Shown here piece by piece: positions 56,401 through 64,000 of a stretch of DNA of 64,000 nt (within the stretch, counting starts at the first letter, position 1; each line of letters begins with the position of its first letter). Source of the DNA: Anniella stebbinsi (Eukaryota > Chordata > Lepidosauria > Squamata > Anniellidae); NCBI GenBank assembly GCA_029215795.1, contig JARDYH010000004.1, forward strand, positions 200,990,017-201,054,016, in the 5' to 3' direction. Position numbers and translations under genes: made by a program. The notes beneath the pieces were generated by a model. That model did not search any database. It was not told the origin of the DNA and saw nothing but the letters and a program-made list of their open reading frames with translations.

Positions 56401-57654
56401 TAGTCAATGCCATAGTTTAACTATGCGCTGTGTGAAGAAGGTGTGAGAGAAATCGCAGGAACTAGCTGAAAAGTGTTCTTATTGACATGGACAATTGATA
56501 GCCTTAAAGCTTCTTAGAATGAATGTGGGGTTCCCCTCCGTTCTCTTTCTCCCCGCCCCCTCCCAACCTCTCTCTCCTGCTTTTATTAAAAAAGAAGAGA
56601 GCATGGGCCATCACTGATGGAATATTTACCTTCATGAGTTTTTTTTAAAAAAGTTAATTACTGCTCAGAGCAAGTTGGTCTGCCTGTCCTGAGCTGTCTT
56701 TTATTAGGAGACTCCTTCATTCATTTCCCTCGCTGGATTTGCTGTTAGGAGCTGCCTGGTCTCAGACAGCACAAAGCAGCATCTGTGCCATTGAGCAGAA
56801 AAGCGGGAGTCAAGCAAGGGGGGGGGGGTGAGGGGAGACGCCGTTTACAAATCAACCCTGATTAACATGACGGCCCTACTTTGAGGGGGAACGGCGTCTT
56901 TCACCCACCAGCAGCTTCAAGAACATCCGTTTGGGCTGCAACTGGTGCTGTTGAGCAGCGGAAGGGGGCAAAGCACCCTCTTGCGTGTCAGCAGAGGGCG
57001 AATAGCGTGACTGCATGGAAATGCCACCAGGCACATTGGATGGGGAAAATGATTGAACACACAGGCAAGTAAATGAAATAAGAAAATAAAGTTTGAGCAA
57101 TAGTGATGGCTGTTGGGGGGGGGGGGAGAAAATATTTTGTCTCCTAAAAAAAAATCTTGAAAGTTAAGAAGGAGGAGGAGAACGTGCCCTGCTGAATTAG
57201 ACCAGGGGTCTATCTAGCCCTGTTTCCAACAGTTGCCAGCCAGATTCCTACAGCAAGCTTTGAAGTTAGTCCCATTGCAGTGGCAGCTCCAGGTTTTTGA
57301 GGGCCCTTTGGCAAGACATTTTCCCTCAATGGACCACCTCCTTCAATGAGTCTTCCTCCTCACCATGATTGACATCAGCTGCTATTGCTCCTCATCCTCT
57401 TTCCCATCATTCCTACCACTTTCTTGTTTGACAGACAGAAAGCCAATGAGCAAGTAGGCAATGGCATTTGCTGCCCCTCCTTCTCACCACCACCATTGTC
57501 TGGGCCAGAGCAGGAGACAGCAGGTTAATAAATAAGGTGCAATGATGAAGAGGAAGGGCAATGCCAGGGGGACTCTCTCTTGACTTGTGCCCAACTATGC
57601 CTAATGGGACGCTGGCCCTGTCTAGTTATATTCAATGGAAATTACTTGCACATA

Positions 57655-57830
57655 ATGATTAGTAGAATAGTAGAGTTGGAAGGGGCCTATAAGGCCATCG
57701 AGTCCAACCCCCTGCTCAATGCAGGAATCTACCTTAAAGTGTACCTGAAAGATGGCTGGCCACTAGAGGCCTTTAAGATGCAGCTGGACAGGAAGTGTCT
57801 TGTTGGTAGATTCAGTGAGGGAGGCTACAT
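57655..57830. repeat. CR1-like fragments in opposite orientation
   Basis: A piece with agagttggaaggggcctata and gagtccaaccccctgctcaa is followed by gatggctggccactagaggc and aagatgcagctggacaggaa. These resemble opposite strands of the CR1 3' region, suggesting an inversion or two insertions. Confidence 0.5.
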
Positions 57831-57917
57831 CCCTCTATTACGGCACACTATTATTGAAGCTTTCCAGTCTTGTGTAGATTTCTGCAAATCATCTATTGTA
57901 TAACCCAGTTTTCTGCA

Positions 57918-58010
57918 ACCAGTGCCTTCCAGATGTGTTGGCCATGTTGGCTGAGAATTGTGGGAGTTGCAGTCCAGCACATCTGGAGGACACCAAGATG
58001 GGAAAGGCTG
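57918..58010. mobile_element. Short palindromic MITE (cagatgtgttgg family)
   Basis: ccttccagatgtgttggcca pairs with ccagcacatctggaggacac; the centre is gagaattgtgggagttgcag. Confidence 0.6.
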
Positions 58011-58965
58011 GCGTCATCCCTGCTTCCAATACTCACATAACAATTCTCCAACAGCTCTACAGCTCTCCCTTTCTACTAATGAGGAATCAGCTTAGCCCTA
58101 CTCACCTGCTGGAGGACCTTTTCTCTCTGGAGGAATTCCTCTAGCAAGGGAAGAGCAATTTGACCCTTAAGCATCAGTCGCTGGGAATATGGGTGCCTTC
58201 CTTTATGAGAATTTGATCACAGCTGCCCATTGTTCTTTGAGCAGCTGCCCAGAGGTTCTGACTTGCTAAAGCTCAAAAGTAACACACACACTGACATATA
58301 GAACCCATACAGCCAATGGTGCCCCCCAACTACACAATTCAAGGGGCGTAGTACCCAATGTTAGCTGAATTATCTTGGTACATGTGGCAGAAAATGCCAT
58401 AAGTGCCTCTCCCCCTCCGTGGCAGTAGAAATACAACAATAACAAGGTAAAAAACTAATAATTTGCTGCCTTTTTATAGCATCCACAATTTGCTGCCTGA
58501 GGTGACTGCCTCACTCTGCCTTATGGTAGGGCCGGCCCTGTCCCATTTCTTTAAAATATTTCTTGCCTGGCTTTTGTATATGTATTCTTCAAAGTGGCTA
58601 ACTTCGGATGAAAATAAAACAGCAATAAAATATAAAATAAATTACTAAAACAAGCAAAACACCAAACAAACAAAGCAGCAGCAAAATTAACTAGCAGATG
58701 GAGATAGGCAAACAATTCCAAACAGCCTTGCAGCCAAGGATTGTTAACTTGGTGTAGGAAAGGAAAAAGATTAGGTGTCAAGTGAATGTCTTTGAGAAGG
58801 GCACCCCACAAACGGGGTGCCTAGTGTTTTCCAATTCATTGTACCTTTGTATTCATCGTCCAGAAAAATGAACAATCAGAGCAGACTTAATTCTTATTGT
58901 GCAATTAAGTAAAATACTGTCCACACATTCCCCTTGGGAAAGACTAAAGCAGCTTGCCCCAACTT

Positions 58966-59104
58966 GGGCAGGATCTACACTACTGCTTTAAAATGGTTTA
59001 TAACAGTTTTGACAACCATTGGGGCCCAGGACACCCCCCCCCCCCCATATGTAGCTTTCAAACCATTTTCAAAGTGTTATATCCTGCTTGGTGTAGATTG
59101 GGCT
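58966..59104. mobile_element. Palindromic MITE (gatctacact family)
   Basis: Left gggcaggatctacactactg and ttaaaatggtttataac pair with the right aaaccattttcaaagtgtta and ggtgtagattgggc. A poly-C run at 59033-59046 lies at the centre. Confidence 0.65.
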
Positions 59105-59111
59105 TTAATGT

Positions 59112-59215
59112 TTTCTAGATGTTTTGGACTACAACTCTCACTATTGACCTTGCTGGATGGAGATGATGGGACTGAAGTCCCAAATACGTGTAGGGCACCA
59201 GGTAGGGAAAGGCTG
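59112..59215. mobile_element. Short palindromic MITE (ttttggactacaactct family), diverged
   Basis: Begins agatgttttggactacaac and ends ggcaccaggtagggaaaggc. Same family as 29362-29486. Confidence 0.5.
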
Positions 59216-61799
59216 GGCTCGAGATGCAATATGGCAGAATCCAGCCAAAGTTAAACATTTCAGTGGGAGAGGTGTTCAGTCTCTCCCTTGAAATCAATGC
59301 TCCTGAAACATATTTAACTTTTGCTGGATTGTGCCATTACTTTTTAAAGAAATTAAAACTGAACATTCAGTGAAGATGCCAGGACTATCAGTGGATTACG
59401 GTCTAGGCCTCCACCCCCCACCCCCAAGTAGCAACAACCCTGTATGCAAGCCAGAGTTATCCCATAGTAGAGGAGGGGGATAGAGCCATATAGTTCTACC
59501 CCACAATTCACTCTCCCCATTCCCACACTGCTAAATGTTGCTAGAGCTGGGAGGTCAGGAGCTTTTCCCAAGAAGCTGCCAGGGGCCACTGAGATTCTCA
59601 ACAGTGCCCTGTAGACGGACGGGGAGATGATTTCATCATCATAGCTGATTGCACCCAGGCAATGTTTAATCCAAAGGGGAATGCGGGTCACTGTGCCCCC
59701 TCCTCCCTGCCTGTTCTTCCAAATGAATAATTAACACACTTTCCCTTTTAATTGTTATCCGAGATTCATGCATGCTGAGAAGCAAACAGCGCTGCAAATA
59801 TTAATGCACTGACTATTCAGGTGAAGGATGAAGTGGTGTGTAATTCAGAGGATAAGTGAGAGTGACATGGCACTGACATGTTGGTTCTGAGCTGAATACC
59901 AGCGATTCTCCTAGCACTGAGCACCAGTCTCTCCCTCTCTCTCCATCTAGATATTGCCCTAGGACAAATAAATCTCTCCAGCTCGCCCTGAAAATCTTTT
60001 AGCCCTGCAAATTTGAGCATCTCAATATTATTCAGATGACATCTGATTACAGCTTTGCGCTGCTTCTTGTCATTAGGGATTTTCAGAAAGTATATTCTAC
60101 GGATGTACAAATATTGGGCAGCTGAAGGTAAGCATTTGCTTAATCCCAGCTAAATTGATAGCCAAAATGATTATCTTTCATTGGAATTTGCCCCAGTACT
60201 GGGCCAAACGTAGTAGAACTGATGTTTATTTTATAAATATTTATAAAATATAAACAATGTGTGCTTTCATATGCCTTGGATTCAAAATATCAAATTCTGG
60301 CCACCCATTAGGGAAATATTAATTTTTTAATGAAAGATAAGAATAAAGATGCAGGTAGCATTTTATTTATAAAGGCATACATATCCCTTAAGGAAATAGA
60401 TGCGTATTCTTCTACTTAAGTTATTGTGAAATATGTTGTTACACACAGGGCCGTGCAGAGCTGGTAATATGCCCAGGCCAGATGGGAAGTGTGTGCCCAC
60501 CCCCTCATTTCAAACTGCTCATTAAGGACAACACAGTAAGGAGAACCATCGCAACTTAGGCACATCTATCCCCGCCTCGCTTGCAGCATGGCCCTCTGGA
60601 GCTTGTAGTCTGACCGTGGTATTCATGACAGATGGCTTCTGTGCTGTTTCCGCAAGGCGGGCTCCTCGCTTCTCGATGGGCCGCTTACGCTATGGAAGCA
60701 GTAGTGTAAGATGGGGGGGACCTCCTCATCAGAGTGCCCCCTCAAAATCCTGGGCCCCAGGTCAACTGCCCCCCCCCTCTGCCCTGCCCTGGTTACACGT
60801 TGTTCTCCCAAACAACAGATGTGATTGGAAGCATGTGTCACTGTCTGGGCTATACCACTTCACATTATAGATGGGCTCTCTCAGAGTTCAATGCTCTCCT
60901 CATCCCAAACACTCCTACCCATAGAAAATTAACATGTTAGGTAGGATAGAGCCCCCACTCCCTGACAACTTGTGCACCTAATATTATTTTTTGACAGAGG
61001 TGCATACCATTGGACAAGTCCTCACCTGCAGCATGAATTGGTACACTCAAGGCACAGGTTTACCACCTTGACTGCTGTCTTCGAGAGGGAAGTCTTGAGT
61101 TAGGCTTTGTAAAATTTGCATCTTTTGTATTACTTTGGACCGCTGGACCTAAATTGTGCAAAGCTTCAAGCACAACATAGGATACAGGTTTGCTTCCGCC
61201 TAACATTGCGTGTTTACTTAGAAGTTTAACTAAAATGAACAATGTGTATGTCCAAAGAATAGGAATGAACAAATCTGTTTCTTTCACTTTCTGTAACATT
61301 CAATTTTTTTCAAGCACAAGTTCATACCATAGTCTGTGCAAAACTTTGTAGCTGTTTTTGCATGCCATTTCCCCCAAAGTACAGATATTTGTATGCAATT
61401 TCCCCTAATGTATACATTTGTTTGATTGCAAAATCAAAACTGCATTGTGAAATTTGGAGAAGTGCAAAAACCAAAGGATAATTGTGTTCCAGTTCGCATA
61501 TTAGTTTGGGAAGTGTGAATCGGATAGGTTTGTATTGAAATGTGAACCAAACAAATTTTACCCCTACCAAATAATTGTGTTTTGGACTGCAGAAATAGGG
61601 TGTCATAGAAAAACAGCCACCAAACAGAAAGAAAGAAAAGGGGGGAAAAGAAAAGAAAAAGCCCACAGCATGGTTTAAACATCCTGGGGATGGAGTCCAG
61701 CCTGAGGAACAAAGACCAAAAAGCTCCAAAAGAGGGTTATGAACTGTAGCACTGACAACCAACACAGAGAGTGAGGAATACAGTTCTTGTTCCTGTGGT

Positions 61800-61900
61800 T
61801 GAGCATTGATTGATTGATTTCAGTAGATTTACACCCCGCTTACCATATTTAAAAAACATCTCTAAGCAGTTTACAAAAAACCCCCATTAAAATCAAGATT
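61800..61900 (-). repeat. Retroelement 3' end, minus orientation
   Basis: Starts with tandem gattgattgatt and continues ttacaccccgcttaccatat and aagcagtttacaaaaaa. This is the complement of the tails on the + strand elsewhere. Confidence 0.5.
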
Positions 61901-63862
61901 AGCAACCATAATTAGCAAGCAAACTGGGCAGCACAATAAATCATGGAAGGCCTAGGTACAGAGGGGTCTTTAATTGGTGCCTAAAGTATGCCACAGTTGG
62001 CATCTCCCAAATACTAAGAGAGAAAGGATTCCATAAGGTAGGTGCCATCACAGAGAAGGCCTGCCTTCCACCAACCACAGCTTCCGGACTACAGTAGCCA
62101 GGCTATCCCTGTCCAGCCCTCATCTTCACGGCAGCAGGATGGCGTTGCACCGGCGGCGGCAGCCATTGTACCCCACATGTGCACTCTTTCTGCCCATCTA
62201 CAGCGGAAGGAGCGCCATGGCAGGCTTTCCTGCCACCGCCGCCATGCCCGCTGAGCAAAGCACAAGCGGCAGTTTAAGGGCCGCCTGGGAGCATCCGCCC
62301 CTCTCTTTCAAGGTAAGGTGTTTTTTTAAAAAACTTTTTAAAATGGGGGAACAAGGGGGGGAGGTCTGTGGAGGCGCGGAGGTGATGCAGCGAGCTTATG
62401 GCTCGCTGGTCCACTGCCTTCCCTGCCCAGACATGGCGATCAATCAGTGGTCGCCATAGACTGTGGCACGCCTCCCAGAAGCTCCGGAACAAGAGCGACA
62501 GATGGCAAATGCTGTCGTTGCTTCATTCCAAGCTAAAAAAGTCGGGATAAATGCCTGACTTTTTTACAGCGGAGCTTTGGGGCTTTGCCCCTAGATGGTT
62601 TCGGAGTGGCGGCAGCATCATGTAAATCACCTGCCACCACTCCAAAGCCACCGTGGGGAAAAGCGCCCGTCTAGAGGCACTCCAGGAAGGAGCATAACTG
62701 ACATACTAATCAAAGTTGGTAATAGACGCTCCTCGCCGTGGAAGTCACTTGGTCTTCTAGTGTTCACACATTATTTCCTGTGTAAAACAAGACATATGGT
62801 AGGTAGGCGGTACGATAGGTAGGTAAACTCCACCACAGCTACCCATCCATGCTTATCTAGAAATTCTATTATGAACAATAAGGAGGTATTGTAGACACAG
62901 AACATGAGAATATAGGCACGTTGGGATGGGTTTCTTCTACTTTCCACTTCTAAACTACAACCTAGCCTACCTATCCCAGCAAAAGTTATTCCCTACCAGC
63001 CCACCCTTAGTGCCTTTTCTCTGCTCTGAGGTATAACTCAAGGATTTCCATATCCCAGTCTGGAATTGATGCCTTCACCTCCATCACTGTTGCAAACTAG
63101 TCTTTTGTGTCCTTATGTTTGTAGTTTCCTTTCTCTCCTGCCTTGCCAAGCTGCAGCTGTGGCTGCAAGCACAGATTCAATTTATATGTGCAGAAAAGCC
63201 ATCCTTACAGCCCCTGGGGCCATGTCATAATGTACTGCAGCTAGGGAATGCTCATCTCCATTAGTTTCTCCCCTGCTACTCTCCCCCCCCCTTTTTAATG
63301 GTAGGATACTTGTAACTATAATAGGCAGAAATTCAAGCTGAAGTTGCAGAAACTCAACTTCCCCGGATCAGACTTAAGCTGCAGTAGCAGACGTAAAGTG
63401 TAATTTCACTAATACAGAATTCTTTTTACAGTACAATCTTATGCACATCTGCTTAGAAGTAAATCCTACTGAGTCCAAAGGGTCTTATCCAAAGGTGTTG
63501 ATAGGAATATAGCCTAAGAATCACAACACTGGTATCTAGCCTATTTTTGTGGCACATCTGATCTTAATGCTTATAGTTTAAGAGACTTTTTCAGGACAGC
63601 TCCACACTTTAAACAAGATGCAGCCTAAAGCGCGGAAAACACATTTACCTCTACACGTTTGCTTACACATCCATGGGTTCCTGATTGGACTAAGGTCTCA
63701 AAACACACACTCAAAGATTTTTGTAATGATGTTGTAGGTCATCCACACTCAGTGGTGTTGTACTAAATTTTGAAGTGCAGGTCCTCATAATGATAGCCCC
63801 CATAGCCACGTCCCCAAGGAAAGTCCAAAAATTCAGGCAGCTATGTAGATCCATATCTTATC

Positions 63863-63865
<3 letters not shown>

Positions 63866-63893
<28 letters not shown>
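63866..63893. repeat. (GT)n microsatellite followed by CA-rich tract
   Basis: The GT run is followed by acacacatatacacacaaca to about 63927, giving a local inverted-repeat pair. Confidence 0.9.
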
Positions 63894-64000
63894 ATTACAC
63901 ACATATACACACAACATACACACACAGGTAAGATATGAATTAACAAAACTACCTGCTTGTTGCTGGGAAAATTCATTTCCCCCCAGCTACTTTGAGGATT

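Larger units (their letters stand above)
37411..64000. other. Gene-free, repeat-rich intergenic stretch downstream of NEUROG2
   Basis: I found no exon with splice sites and protein resemblance in 26 kb. In mammals the next gene is ALPK1, convergent to NEUROG2; its kinase exons are not here. The open frames present fall in repeats or lack any domain. Individually supportable repeats are listed separately; parts between them, for example 49200-50800 and 59700-61300, show nothing I can name. Confidence 0.55.

Noticed and set aside
37411..64000. Search for ALPK1 exons on either strand
   Set aside because: No frame with splice sites and alpha-kinase-like sequence was recognised. The gene probably lies beyond the window.

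Overview
The window is vertebrate nuclear DNA, most likely from a squamate reptile (lizard or snake). The evidence is split genes with GT-AG introns, CR1-type LINE 3' ends, an intact-looking Penelope-like retroelement, and many short fold-back DNA transposons (MITEs) and (AAAT)n-tailed retroelement ends. The species cannot be named from sequence alone. Two host genes are recognised, both on the + strand: the 3' end of ZGRF1 (ten coding exons, 723-15195) and the complete NEUROG2 (promoter near 34243, untranslated exon 1, coding exon 2 at 35538-36302). The same two genes are neighbours in the same relative orientation in mammals, which supports both calls.

Layout. 1-15.4 kb: ZGRF1 helicase exons in repeat-rich introns. 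15.80-20.49 kb: a striking 4.7-kb inverted structure made of two nearly identical Penelope-like elements joined head-to-head and flanked by one 16-bp target-site duplication. 20.5-34 kb: upstream regulatory territory of NEUROG2, part of it nearly repeat-free, with POU, E-box and homeodomain-type motifs, interrupted by repeats. 34.0-37.4 kb: NEUROG2 promoter, exon 1, 872-bp intron, CpG-rich coding exon and 3' UTR. 37.4-64 kb: a gene-free, repeat-rich intergenic stretch. ALPK1, the expected next gene, is not reached.

The most unusual object is the Penelope pair. Both copies keep an open reverse transcriptase/GIY-YIG endonuclease frame and both 3' ends carry a small hammerhead-ribozyme-like motif. 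The arms differ by only a 15-nt indel and one substitution that I could find. One copy reaches 135 bp further 5', and one 3' end has 35 extra bases. A single pair of target duplications flanks the whole, so both copies appear to have entered in one event, for example by priming from both nicked target strands. I see no evidence of any other undescribed coding system. Exon borders were read by eye from splice consensus and reading frame; repeat limits are approximate.
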